A stretch of DNA of 43,705 nt from Fusibacter sp. 3D3. GTDB taxonomy: Bacteria; Bacillota; Clostridia; Peptostreptococcales; Acidaminobacteraceae. The stretch spans positions 6,843-50,547 of the forward strand of contig NZ_BDHH01000015.1 in the NCBI RefSeq assembly GCF_001748365.1. The letters run 5' to 3'. This document shows positions 26,068 to 34,138 of the stretch, piece by piece; positions within the stretch are counted from its first letter, which is position 1, and each line of letters opens with the position of its first letter. Position numbers and translations under genes: made by a program. The notes below the pieces were generated by a model that did no database searches, was not told the DNA's origin, and saw only the letters and a program-made list of their open reading frames with translations.

Positions 26068-26160
26068 AGCATTGCGAAAGTTTCATTTGCACTTTGAGTG
26101 GTTTTATATTACAATATTAGATTGTATGGTAGAAGATTGTGTTATGATGGGAAGGCCTAT

Positions 26161-27471
26161 ATGAATAAGATAAAAAAAATACTTCCAGGTTCAATTGCTG
26201 AAGAGATGGAAATAGAATCGGGAGATATTTTACTGAGCATTAACAATAAAAAAGTGGTTGATATCATAGATTTGATGTATCTCACAAACGATGAGTTTAT
26301 CGTAGTTGAGATTCAAAAAAAAGAGGGTGAGATTTGGGAACTTGAAATTGATAAGGAATTTGATGAAGTCTTAGGCATTGAATTTGAAAATCCAATTATT
26401 GATGATGCAACGCGTTGTTCTAATAATTGTGTTTTCTGTTTTATTGATCAATTGCCCCCCAATATGAGATCAACTCTATATTTTAAAGATGATGACTCGA
26501 GATTGTCTTTTTTACAAGGGAATTTCGTGACGCTAACGAACTTAAATGAAGACAAATTTAAACGCATTATTGAATATAGAATTAGTCCTATCAATGTTTC
26601 TGTGCATACGACAAATCCAGAACTCAGGGTAAAAATGTTGGGCAATAGATTTGCAGGCAATATCATGGAACGCCTTGAAAAATTAACATCCAATGGGATT
26701 GTGGTCAATGCCCAAATCGTTTTGTGTCCAGGTTACAATGATGGCGATGAACTCAGTCGTACACTTGGCGAGCTCATAACATTAGGTGGAAATCTACAGA
26801 GTGTAGCTATTGTGCCCATTGGACTCACAAAACACAGAAAAGGTTTAATCGAAATGCAAGGGTTTGATGATGTGACATCAAAGCAAGTCATCGATATTGT
26901 GCATCCCTTTCAGGAGATTGCGCTTAAAAAGATTGGAACGCGTTTCGCTTTTCTTGCGGATGAATTCTATTTGCTTTCGGGTGTACCGTTTCCGCCTTAT
27001 GAAGCTTATGAAGCTTTTATACAACATGAAGATGGTGTGGGCATGATTCGTAAGTTAGATCATGAAGTGCGTGCCGTTTTGGCATCAAATCGTTATAACA
27101 TGGGGATTTCTAGACGCGTCTTAATCCTTACAGGCGTTGCTGCATATCCCTGTTTAGTAAGTTTAGCAGAGTCTGTAATGGCAGTGTTTCCAAAAGTTAA
27201 GATAGATGTTGTGAAGATTGAGAATGCATTTTTTGGAGAGCGTATAACTGTGGCGGGACTCGTCACAGGTACAGATATAAAGAAACAAGTTTTAAGCGCA
27301 GAGCATTGTGATGCCATTTTATTACCAGTCTCTATGTTTAGAGCAGAAGAAGATGTGATGTTAGATGATTGTTCCATCACAGACCTTGAAACACATTATC
27401 ATAAACCTGTTGTCAAAGTCGGTGAACTGGGAATCGATTTCGTTGAAAGCATATTGTATGGAGGTAAGTAA
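26161..27471 (+). CDS. PDZ-radical SAM protein with DUF512 domain
   Basis: The product has 436 residues from the ATG at 26161, which follows GGAAGG; the longer frame from 26098 has no ribosome site. Residues 1-60 resemble a PDZ domain (KILPGSIAEEMEIESGDILLSINNK). The radical-SAM-like CX3CX2C is at C86, C90 and C93 (CSNNCVFC). The DUF512 region follows with GNFVTLTNL, PINVSVHTTNPELR and TGVAAYPCL. The reaction is unknown. In many clostridia this gene directly precedes der, as here with a one-base gap, suggesting a link to ribosome assembly or to a conserved housekeeping process. Confidence 0.93.
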   Translation: MNKIKKILPGSIAEEMEIESGDILLSINNKKVVDIIDLMYLTNDEFIVVEIQKKEGEIWELEIDKEFDEVLGIEFENPIIDDATRCSNNCVFCFIDQLPPNMRSTLYFKDDDSRLSFLQGNFVTLTNLNEDKFKRIIEYRISPINVSVHTTNPELRVKMLGNRFAGNIMERLEKLTSNGIVVNAQIVLCPGYNDGDELSRTLGELITLGGNLQSVAIVPIGLTKHRKGLIEMQGFDDVTSKQVIDIVHPFQEIALKKIGTRFAFLADEFYLLSGVPFPPYEAYEAFIQHEDGVGMIRKLDHEVRAVLASNRYNMGISRRVLILTGVAAYPCLVSLAESVMAVFPKVKIDVVKIENAFFGERITVAGLVTGTDIKKQVLSAEHCDAILLPVSMFRAEEDVMLDDCSITDLETHYHKPVVKVGELGIDFVESILYGGK

Positions 27472-27472
27472 A

Positions 27473-28792
27473 ATGAGTAGAAAACCAATTGTTGCGGTAG
27501 TAGGCCGCCCAAATGTGGGGAAGTCCACGTTTTTTAATAGAATTGCAGGGAAGAGAATTTCCATTGTAGAAGATACACCAGGCGTTACACGGGACCGTGT
27601 ATATGCTGAGTGTGAATGGTTAAGATATAACTTTACACTTATTGATACTGGTGGGATTGAACCCTCATCTACAGATGTAATTTTATCTCAAATGAGAGAT
27701 CAAGCACAGATCGCAATCGATACAGCAGATGTTATCATTTATTTATGTGATGGCAAGTTTTCCTATACAAGTGCTGATGAGGAAATTGCTCAGATGCTCA
27801 GAGTTTCAAAGAAGCCTGTTGTCTTGGTGCTCAATAAAATTGATGTCTTTAATAAACCAAATCATTTTTATGATTACTATAATTTAGGGCTCGGCGAGCC
27901 CCTCATGATTTCTTCTGTAAATGCAATGGGCCTTGGTGATTTGCTAGATGAAGTGGTCAAATTGTTTCCTGAGGATACGCTTCTTGAAGAGGAAGAAGAT
28001 GCCATCAAAATTTGTTTTATTGGGAAGCCCAATGTAGGCAAATCTTCAATGGTCAATAAAATCATCGGTGAAAATAGAGTTATTGTATCTGAGATCGCAG
28101 GTACGACGCGTGATGCGATCGATACACCGTTCACTTACAATGATCAAAAGTATGTCTTGATTGATACTGCAGGCATCAGACGTAAATCTAAAGTCAATGA
28201 ATCTATTGAGAAATACAGTGTGTTAAGAGCGCTTGCCGCGATAGAACGTTCAGATGTGTGTTTTATCATGATCGATGCTCAAGAAGGGGTTACAGATCAA
28301 GATAAAAAGGTTGCCGGCTATGCACATGAAGCGGGTAAAGGTATCGTAATCGTTGTGAACAAGTGGGATTTGCTCGAAAAAGACAATCACACGTTCAATG
28401 AATTTAAGATGCGCGTGAGAGAAGAACTTGCTTATATGATGTATGCACCGGTCATGTTTGTTTCAGCACTTACAGGTCAACGTGTTACACAACTTTTAGA
28501 ACAAGCCGTTTATGTGGTTAATAATAATGCGCTCAGAATTTCTACAGGTGTTCTCAATGATATTCTCAATGAAGCGATGGCGTTAAATCAACCGCCCTCT
28601 GACAAGGGAAAAAGACTTAAAATTTACTATGCAACACAAGGCGGCGTCAAACCGCCAACATTTGTGCTCTTCGTCAACGATAAAGAATTGGCACATTTCT
28701 CTTATATTCGCTATATTGAAAATCAAATTAGAAAGAACTTCAATTATGAAGGAACGCCGATTGTGTTCAAAGTTAAGCAAAGAGGCGAATAG
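27473..28792 (+). CDS. der: Ribosome assembly GTPase Der (EngA)
   Basis: The product has 439 residues from the ATG at 27473 (GGAGGT upstream). It has two tandem G domains: GRPNVGKSTFFNRI with DTGGIEP and NKID, then GKPNVGKSSMVNKI with DTAGIRRKSK and NKWD, and a C-terminal KH-like domain (KIYYATQGGVKPPTFVLFVN). Der is an essential factor for 50S subunit maturation. A longer in-frame reading that starts inside the upstream gene is not used by the family. plsY and gpsA often follow der; here an accessory insert does. Confidence 0.98.
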   Translation: MSRKPIVAVVGRPNVGKSTFFNRIAGKRISIVEDTPGVTRDRVYAECEWLRYNFTLIDTGGIEPSSTDVILSQMRDQAQIAIDTADVIIYLCDGKFSYTSADEEIAQMLRVSKKPVVLVLNKIDVFNKPNHFYDYYNLGLGEPLMISSVNAMGLGDLLDEVVKLFPEDTLLEEEEDAIKICFIGKPNVGKSSMVNKIIGENRVIVSEIAGTTRDAIDTPFTYNDQKYVLIDTAGIRRKSKVNESIEKYSVLRALAAIERSDVCFIMIDAQEGVTDQDKKVAGYAHEAGKGIVIVVNKWDLLEKDNHTFNEFKMRVREELAYMMYAPVMFVSALTGQRVTQLLEQAVYVVNNNALRISTGVLNDILNEAMALNQPPSDKGKRLKIYYATQGGVKPPTFVLFVNDKELAHFSYIRYIENQIRKNFNYEGTPIVFKVKQRGE

Positions 28793-28804
28793 TTGTAATT
28801 ATAG

Positions 28805-28873
28805 AGCTGATCTCCCCATTATCATATTTACCCTTAGGTATAAAGTATGGTATTCTGTGAGATCAGCTTTTTT
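28805..28873 (+). terminator. Terminator of der
   Basis: AGCTGATCTC (28805-28814) and GAGATCAGCT (28859-28868) form a 10-bp stem with a 44-base, partly self-pairing loop, followed by a T run. The long loop is unusual. Confidence 0.75.
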
Positions 28874-28901
28874 GTGATGTTCAGATCAAAATTGGGTATA
28901 T

Positions 28902-29046
28902 AACCCTTGGGGAGATGTCCTCCACTTTAAGAAGTGGGGGACATATTCCTAATTCAGTGGGAGTCTAAACGCCCACTGAATGCAATCCGATAGGGATTGC
29001 AAAGGGGTTACGAAGGTAGCGAAGCGGACTGAGTATACGCTTTGAT
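28902..29046 (+). repeat. Family A structured repeat, copy 2
   Basis: Closing stem AACCCTT (28902-28908) with AAGGGGTT (29002-29009). Hairpin one is GTCCTCCACTT with AAGTGGGGGAC (28917-28927, 28932-28942). Hairpin two is ATTCAGTGGG with CCCACTGAAT (28952-28961, 28972-28981). Hairpin three is GCAATCC-GATAG-GGATTGC (28982-29000). The tail ACGAAGGTAGCGAAGCGGAC then runs to TATACGCTTTGAT. Compared with copy 1, the second hairpin has a T-A pair in place of C-G, a compensatory change. It lies between der and the acidic-protein gene. Confidence 0.85.
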
Positions 29047-29076
29047 GCAATAAAGCAGTATTAGGGAGGCGATTTT

Positions 29077-29298
29077 ATGTTGCGATTTAATGACCTAACT
29101 GAGCGATTGAGAATAGAAATTGGTGATGATAGTGAGCTATATGGCGATGACGATGATTACAGTGAAGAAAGTGAAGAAGAGGATCGCGATTGGTGGGATC
29201 ATCCTTTAAGCGAATACGAAGATGATGAAGCGTACGATGATGAATATGATGAAGATGAAGATGATGAAGATGAAGAAAATGAGGACGAGGATGATTAA
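29077..29298 (+). CDS. Hyperacidic small protein
   Basis: The product has 73 residues, of which I count 41 Asp or Glu. After a short amphipathic start (MLRFNDLTERLRIEIG) the chain is almost only acidic residues with a few Tyr and two Trp (RDWWDHPLSEYEDDEAYDD). AGGGAGGCG lies 8 bases before the ATG, which supports translation. No family is recognised. Such tails bind cations, basic proteins or RNA polymerase-type surfaces, or mimic nucleic acid. None of these is shown. The GAT/GAA-repeat codons could also mark slippage-prone growth. It begins the insert between der and gpsA, 30 bases after family A copy 2. Confidence 0.75.
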   Translation: MLRFNDLTERLRIEIGDDSELYGDDDDYSEESEEEDRDWWDHPLSEYEDDEAYDDEYDEDEDDEDEENEDEDD

Positions 29299-29367
29299 GG
29301 CATTGAGGATTCAGAAAAAGACACACTAACAAATAATGAAAATATTAACGCAATATTCTGAAATATC

Positions 29368-29397
29368 ATGACATGATTCTAAAAATAATGTTAAAAT
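29368..29397 (+). promoter_or_regulatory. Candidate promoter for the small membrane protein gene
   Basis: ATGACA (29368-29373) and TAAAAT (29392-29397) with 18 bp between them. It is AT-rich and imperfect. Confidence 0.4.
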
Positions 29398-29438
29398 ATA
29401 AACAAACAATAATGTTATTTAAGATGGGATGTGTCATT

Positions 29439-29804
29439 ATGAATCTATTAATTTGTGAACAGTGTGGAAAACCAATTACAAACAGATCAGAATTAACGGT
29501 CTCAAAAAAACATCATTTATCGCTTCCAAAAGCTTATCATCATGAGTGCTATGTCGAGCAGATGGAAGATATCAAAGCCTATTATACACAAGTAGAACCT
29601 ATAAATAGCGTATTGTACAGTTTGAGAATACTCATGCTCACTGCTGTCTATTTGTTCTTATTTTCTATCAGAATTCGAACCATAATGTATTATCTTTTTT
29701 TGGGAATTTCAGGATCGCTACTCGGTGTTGAGTGGTTTTCTAGAATTTATAGTATGATTATGTATGAGCGTCAGTTTTACACAAAAAAACAAATGAGAAT
29801 TTAA
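29439..29804 (+). CDS. Small zinc-ribbon-like membrane protein
   Basis: The product has 121 residues from the ATG at 29439 (MNLLICEQCGKPI). In-frame starts at 29373 and 29418 are possible, and the ribosome site is weak in every case. The N-terminal half has CxxC (CEQC) and a later HHEC, which could hold a metal. The C-terminal half has two or three hydrophobic segments (about 58-73 and 80-100) and a basic end. I do not recognise the family. It may be a regulator or sensor anchored in the membrane; no function is claimed. Confidence 0.65.
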   Translation: MNLLICEQCGKPITNRSELTVSKKHHLSLPKAYHHECYVEQMEDIKAYYTQVEPINSVLYSLRILMLTAVYLFLFSIRIRTIMYYLFLGISGSLLGVEWFSRIYSMIMYERQFYTKKQMRI

Positions 29805-29822
29805 TTTTTAAGAGGTGAAGGC

Positions 29823-30197
29823 ATGAATTTAAGATTCGCAAGACATGCAAAAGAATTGGAACCTTTAATGCATTTCTATTGTGATTTACTTGGATTAAAA
29901 GTGATTTCAGAGTTTAAAGACCACAATGATTACACCGGTATTATTGTAGGCTGCAATCAATGCAATTGGGAAATGGAATTTACAAAATCAAGTGAGTTGC
30001 CAAAACATGTAGTAGATGAAGATGATTTGATCATTCTCAAATATGAGGATGAAATAAAGTATAATTCAACACTTGAGAGACTCACTAAAGAAAAATATTT
30101 GGAGTTTGCACCCAAAAATCCATTTTGGGAAGAACGTGGAAAGCTTTTTAGAGATCCAGAGGGATATGGTGTCGTCATACTATATGATAAAGCTTAG
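29823..30197 (+). CDS. VOC-family (glyoxalase/dioxygenase fold) protein
   Basis: The product has 124 residues. The fold order is RFARHAKELEPLMHFYCDLLGLKV, a beta hairpin with WEMEFT, and the second module ending LFRDPEGYGVVILYD, as in YycE-like VOC proteins. The family includes glyoxalases, dioxygenases and resistance proteins that bind a metal or a drug. AAGAGGTG precedes the start. The reaction is not predictable. It lies in the der-gpsA insert. Confidence 0.85.
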   Translation: MNLRFARHAKELEPLMHFYCDLLGLKVISEFKDHNDYTGIIVGCNQCNWEMEFTKSSELPKHVVDEDDLIILKYEDEIKYNSTLERLTKEKYLEFAPKNPFWEERGKLFRDPEGYGVVILYDKA

Positions 30198-30219
30198 ATT
30201 AACTTAAGATGGAGCTATT

Positions 30220-30726
30220 ATGAGAGCTTTGGTAGTGGTTGATATGCAATGGGGGATATTTAATAAATCTGTAAAGGTATATGAAAGCGAAAGACTGATA
30301 AAGCATATTAATCAACTTATTGATCATTTTCATGAACATAAACAGCCTGTTGTATTTTTACGATTTACAGGTGAATTTTTACTTATGAAAGGTACAAAGG
30401 AGTGGGAATTGCTTTCAGAAATGCATTTCGTAGATGGCGATACCTTAATTGATAAGTTTAGAAGTGATGCCTTCAGTGAAATGCAGTTTATAGAGACACT
30501 TGAAACCTTAAAGGTAGATCATATCTATGTGACAGGCGTTATTTCTCATGGGTGTGTGCAATCAACCGTTTATGGTGCACTTAGCGCAAATATGCCAGTT
30601 ACCTTGATTAGCGACGCTCATAGCAATTTTTCCAAAGACCCTAGCTTTGTCATTGAGTCTGTGAATTATAGAGTTTACAATGAACAGGTGGAATTGCTGA
30701 GCACTTCGGACGTCCTTTTAACCTAA
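30220..30726 (+). CDS. Isochorismatase-like cysteine hydrolase
   Basis: The product has 168 residues. The catalytic triad of the family is visible as D8 (VVDMQWG), K79 (IDKFRSDAF) and C112 (SHGCVQST), with the cis-peptide stretch TGVISHGC before the cysteine. Members hydrolyse amides such as nicotinamide or related small substrates. The substrate here is unknown. It is the last gene of the accessory insert, 22 bases after the VOC gene, and is followed by family A copy 3. Confidence 0.92.
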   Translation: MRALVVVDMQWGIFNKSVKVYESERLIKHINQLIDHFHEHKQPVVFLRFTGEFLLMKGTKEWELLSEMHFVDGDTLIDKFRSDAFSEMQFIETLETLKVDHIYVTGVISHGCVQSTVYGALSANMPVTLISDAHSNFSKDPSFVIESVNYRVYNEQVELLSTSDVLLT

Positions 30727-30733
30727 AAAGTAT

Positions 30734-30880
30734 AACCTTTGAGGAGATGTCCCCCACTTTGAGAAGTGAAGGTTCATATTCCTATTTCAGTGGGAGTTTG
30801 GATTCCCACTGAATGCAATCCGAATGGATTGCGCAAGGGTTGCGAAGATAGCGAAGCGAACTGAGTAAAGGCTTGGATGA
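30734..30880 (+). repeat. Family A structured repeat, copy 3
   Basis: Closing stem AACCTTTG (30734-30741) with CAAGGGTT (30834-30841), including one T-G wobble in place of the C-G of copy 1. The first hairpin is degenerate (about 30750-30780). Hairpin two is TTCAGTGGGA with TCCCACTGAA (30786-30795, 30804-30813). Hairpin three is GCAATCC-GAAT-GGATTGC (30815-30832). The tail GCGAAGATAGCGAAGCGAAC is recognisable but has drifted. It closes the der-gpsA insert. Confidence 0.8.
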
Positions 30881-30889
30881 ATTCATACG

Positions 30890-30947
30890 GAATTGACTTA
30901 ATTTAACACTTATCTGGTGTAGATAGAGGTCAATTCTATTTTTTTTG
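30890..30947 (+). terminator. Terminator before gpsA
   Basis: GAATTGAC (30890-30897) and GTCAATTC (30929-30936) with a 31-base loop containing ACACTTATCTGGTGT, followed by TATTTTTTTT. Confidence 0.8.
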
Positions 30948-31019
30948 TCAGACCCGTTTTCGCTTAACCGTAAAGGACAGACAAAACATTTCGGCTCCTT
31001 GTTGGCAGAAACTAATGAT
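30948..31019 (-). repeat. Family B repeat, degenerate inverted copy 3
   Basis: Read against the reverse complement of copy 1, the blocks ACCCGT-CTCG-TAACCG and ACTAATGAT line up with ACCCGTTTTCGCTTAACCG at 30953-30971 and ACTAATGAT at 31011-31019. The middle is diverged and the hairpin is weak. Like copy 1, it sits next to a family A element. Confidence 0.6.
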
Positions 31020-31047
31020 TTATAGCAGTTTATGAATGGTTTGTTTT

Positions 31048-31057
31048 GTGCTATAAT
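31048..31057 (+). promoter_or_regulatory. Extended -10 promoter of gpsA
   Basis: TGC-TATAAT (TATAAT at 31052-31057) is an extended -10. The -35 region is weak. Transcription would start near 31064, which argues against start codons at 31046 or 31067. Confidence 0.65.
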
Positions 31058-31093
31058 GGAAGTCGTATGAAGTGTTTAAAATGGAGGCGTAAT

Positions 31094-32122
31094 TTGAAAA
31101 TAGCAATTGTTGCAGCTGGGAGCTGGGGAACAGCATTATCCCTTGTTTTGAACGAAAATGGTCATGAAGTTTGTGTTTGGGCACGGCATCAGAGTCAAAT
31201 AGATATCATCAATCAAACGGGTATGAACGAAAAATACCTTAAAAATATAAAAATACCCAAATCGATACAGTTTACTTCGGATATAAAAACTGCGGTTGAG
31301 GGGGCAGAAATTATTTTGTTTTCAGTGCCCTCGCAGCAATATCAAAAAACACTTGAAATATTTATCGAGGGCGGTTTTATCCGTAAAGAAGTCATGCTGA
31401 TTAATGTTTCAAAAGGCATTGATATGAATACGCTTGAAACCATATCTCAGATCACACAGAGACTGTTGCCAGAGCAGACATTTGTCACTTTATCTGGGCC
31501 TTCACATGCTGAAGAAGTTTCACAAAAATTGCCGACTGCACTTGTATCCGCTTCAAGCTCTAGAAAGGCTGCTGAAAGGGTTCAAGATCTCTTTTCAAAT
31601 GATTATATCAGAGTCTATACCAATCCAGATGTAGTCGGTGTTGAAATCAGTGGTGCTCTTAAAAACATCATTGCACTTGGTGCTGGAATCAGCGATGGTC
31701 TTGGATATGGGGATAATGCAAAAGCAGCATTGATCACTAGGGGCATAAATGAAATTGCCTATTTAGGGACCGCAATGGGTGCCACAATGGAAACCTTTAG
31801 AGGTCTTGCGGGTGTTGGGGATCTGATTGTCACTTGTACAAGTATGCATAGTCGTAATCGAAGATGTGGTATTTTAATGGGTAAGGGATACTCTTTTGAG
31901 GCAGCGGTAGAGGAAATTGGTATGGTAGTTGAAGGCGCATACACTGTAAAATCAGCATATGATCTCATGATTAAGTTTGATCTAGAGATGCCAATTACCA
32001 CAGAGTTGTATAAAGTCCTCTATGAAGGTAAGGATGCTAGAGTTGCAGTTAATAGTTTGATGTCTAGACAAAAGAAACATGAAATTGATGAATACGCTAA
32101 GGGATTTGATCATTGGGAATGA
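31094..32122 (+). CDS. gpsA: NAD(P)-dependent glycerol-3-phosphate dehydrogenase
   Basis: The product has 342 residues from the TTG at 31094, which follows GGAGGCG (31083-31089). Conserved parts include FSVPSQQYQKTLE, LSGPSHAEEVSQKLPTALVS, GALKNIIALGAGISDGLGYG and GLAGVGDLIVTCTSMHSRNR. It reduces dihydroxyacetone phosphate to glycerol-3-phosphate for phospholipid synthesis. Oddity: the nucleotide-binding loop reads AAGSWG where the family usually has GAGSWG, so the first glycine of GxGxxG is alanine. It heads the block that continues to divIVA. Confidence 0.95.
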   Translation: MKIAIVAAGSWGTALSLVLNENGHEVCVWARHQSQIDIINQTGMNEKYLKNIKIPKSIQFTSDIKTAVEGAEIILFSVPSQQYQKTLEIFIEGGFIRKEVMLINVSKGIDMNTLETISQITQRLLPEQTFVTLSGPSHAEEVSQKLPTALVSASSSRKAAERVQDLFSNDYIRVYTNPDVVGVEISGALKNIIALGAGISDGLGYGDNAKAALITRGINEIAYLGTAMGATMETFRGLAGVGDLIVTCTSMHSRNRRCGILMGKGYSFEAAVEEIGMVVEGAYTVKSAYDLMIKFDLEMPITTELYKVLYEGKDARVAVNSLMSRQKKHEIDEYAKGFDHWE

Positions 32123-32145
32123 TCCTTTTAAAGGTGGATGGGTAG

Positions 32146-33399
32146 ATGGCAAAAAAAAAATCAGCTCGAAAAAAAAGACCTCATTATGGCAGGATCATCG
32201 TCAGTTTAGCCTTGATTGGTGTGATTATATTCTTTTTAGCAAAGCTGGGTTTAGACCTCTTTTATAAGGAGCAAAATTCATACTTGGTGCCATATGGCGA
32301 TTTGGACCTCAAAGATCAATACCAAGCGATTGTTTTTCGGAATGAAATGGTGGTGAAAACGAACACATCAGGCGATATTAGTTTTTTAGCGGAAGAGGAG
32401 AGAATCGTCGCTAAAGGAGAGCCCGTTGTAGAACTGTATAACAATGGAAATGTGACAAATGCGTCCAAACCTAATGTTGAAAGTGGAGATACCCCACAAG
32501 CCACCCAAAGTAATTTAGAATACAATTATAATGTTTTGGAATTTGATATTATGAATTTAAAAGACCAAATTATTTTTAACATAAAGAATCAGACCTATCA
32601 AGAAATCCCTGCGCTTAAGAGAGATTTGCTTTTAAAGCTTGAAATGCGGGAAAAACTTGAGGGCGAGAATAAGTTTTTAGCCAACAGGACCACCAGTTAT
32701 ACTCAAAAAACAGTGGGTACAGGCACTCTAAAAGAGGGTCAATCTTTAGTTGTAACAGCACCAGCAAGTGGCATGTTGACTTACCAACTAGATGGATATG
32801 AGGACGTATTTACTATTGATAACATTTACAATATCAATTATGATGAAATAGACACACTTAATATTGCATCCAAACGCGTTTCTAGTGACCATGTGAACTC
32901 AGGTGACCCTGTCTTTAAAATTGTCGATCATGCCACGGGTTACTTAGTGGTTTTAATCGATAAAGAAGAAGTTGAAACTTACAAAAATGTCTCTAAAGTA
33001 AAAGTTAAAATTAATACAGAAGAGATAGAAGGTCAAGTTTATGATGTTTTTGTCAGTACGGACAATGCCATTGCAGTCATAAGGGTTTCTGAAGCCTTTG
33101 ATCAATATTTTGATCAAAGGGTTGTAGGCTGTGAAATTACAAGACAAAATTATCAAGGTTTGAAATTACACACGGACTCACTTTTATCATACAATAATCA
33201 AAACGGTGTCTATGTAGTAGAAATGGATCGCACCTTACGATTTGTACCTGTAAAAGTAATCGGATATGATGAGGATTATGCGGTCGTTTACAATGAACAG
33301 TTTTATGATGCTACTTTAGGTCTAGTGAGAAGTATCAAGGCAAATCAAGAGGTTGTCAGAGAAGGTGCAAAATATAAAGAAGGCGATCGAATTAATTAG
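32146..33399 (+). CDS. HlyD-like membrane fusion/adaptor protein
   Basis: The product has 417 residues. A basic N-terminus (AKKKSARKKRPHYG), one membrane span (about 17-36), then a short biotinyl-lipoyl-like hairpin (SGDISFLAEEERIVAKGEPVVELY), a helical section and beta-barrel modules (VTAPASGMLTY, then GDPVFKIVDHATGYLVVLI). This is the adaptor layout, but no transporter gene lies beside it. A gene of this type recurs between gpsA and yggS/sepF in clostridia, so a role in envelope or division is plausible but not shown. GGTGG lies upstream. Confidence 0.85.
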   Translation: MAKKKSARKKRPHYGRIIVSLALIGVIIFFLAKLGLDLFYKEQNSYLVPYGDLDLKDQYQAIVFRNEMVVKTNTSGDISFLAEEERIVAKGEPVVELYNNGNVTNASKPNVESGDTPQATQSNLEYNYNVLEFDIMNLKDQIIFNIKNQTYQEIPALKRDLLLKLEMREKLEGENKFLANRTTSYTQKTVGTGTLKEGQSLVVTAPASGMLTYQLDGYEDVFTIDNIYNINYDEIDTLNIASKRVSSDHVNSGDPVFKIVDHATGYLVVLIDKEEVETYKNVSKVKVKINTEEIEGQVYDVFVSTDNAIAVIRVSEAFDQYFDQRVVGCEITRQNYQGLKLHTDSLLSYNNQNGVYVVEMDRTLRFVPVKVIGYDEDYAVVYNEQFYDATLGLVRSIKANQEVVREGAKYKEGDRIN

Positions 33400-33413
33400 A
33401 TTTGAGGTGTTGA

Positions 33414-34118
33414 ATGTATTCTTATTTAAATGAAAATATAAAAAGCGTTCAGGAAAAGATCAAATCGGTGTGCGCAAAGACGGGCAGATCTATTGATACG
33501 GTTACTATACTCGGTGTCACGAAGACTTACGAAACTGATGTGATGAATGCGGCAATAGAATATGGCATTACGGATATTGCTGAGAACAAAGTCCAAGAAA
33601 TTTTAAGAAAGTATGAGGATGTCAATCGAGGCGTAAACTGGCATTTGATTGGACATTTGCAATCTAATAAGGTAAAATATATCATTGATAAAGTTGAGTT
33701 AATTCATTCTGTAGACAGTTTAAAACTCGCAGTTGAAATTGATAAAAGAGCTGGACAGATTCATAAAATTCAGGACGTTTTAATCCAGATTAATATTCAA
33801 GATGAGGCCAGTAAATTTGGAATTCAGCCTTCTGAACTTGAAGTGTTGCTTAAAGCAATGGCTCCATTGACCCATATAAGAATATGTGGCTTGATGTATA
33901 TTGCACCTATTGTAGAAAAACCAGAACTATTGAGAGATGACTTTAAATTCATGAAAAAAATGTTTGATGATTTAAATAATGCGCCCTACCCTAATGTAAG
34001 ACCATTACACCTTTCTATGGGCATGTCAAGTGATTATGAAATAGCGATTGAAGAAGGTGCAACGATGATTCGGGTTGGCACAAAGATTTTTGGAAAGAGA
34101 ACGTATCCAGCAAAATAA
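33414..34118 (+). CDS. yggS: PLP homeostasis protein YggS/YlmE
   Basis: The product has 234 residues with the alanine-racemase-like TIM barrel. The PLP lysine is K37 in GVTKTYE. IAENKVQEI, NWHLIGHLQSNKVKYI, HSVDSL, GLMYIAP and LSMGMSSDYEIAIEEGATMIRVGT are conserved. It binds PLP and keeps free PLP and amino-acid pools in balance, without strong catalytic activity. GAGGTG precedes the ATG. It is first of the conserved yggS-sepF-yggT-ylmH-divIVA set. Confidence 0.96.
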   Translation: MYSYLNENIKSVQEKIKSVCAKTGRSIDTVTILGVTKTYETDVMNAAIEYGITDIAENKVQEILRKYEDVNRGVNWHLIGHLQSNKVKYIIDKVELIHSVDSLKLAVEIDKRAGQIHKIQDVLIQINIQDEASKFGIQPSELEVLLKAMAPLTHIRICGLMYIAPIVEKPELLRDDFKFMKKMFDDLNNAPYPNVRPLHLSMGMSSDYEIAIEEGATMIRVGTKIFGKRTYPAK

Positions 34119-34138
34119 TATTCATTTTGGAGGAACCT

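Noticed and set aside
29087-29332. His/Leu-rich minus-strand frame opposite the acidic protein
   Set aside because: It is the complement of GAT/GAA-rich codons; only the plus frame has a proper AGGGAGG site.
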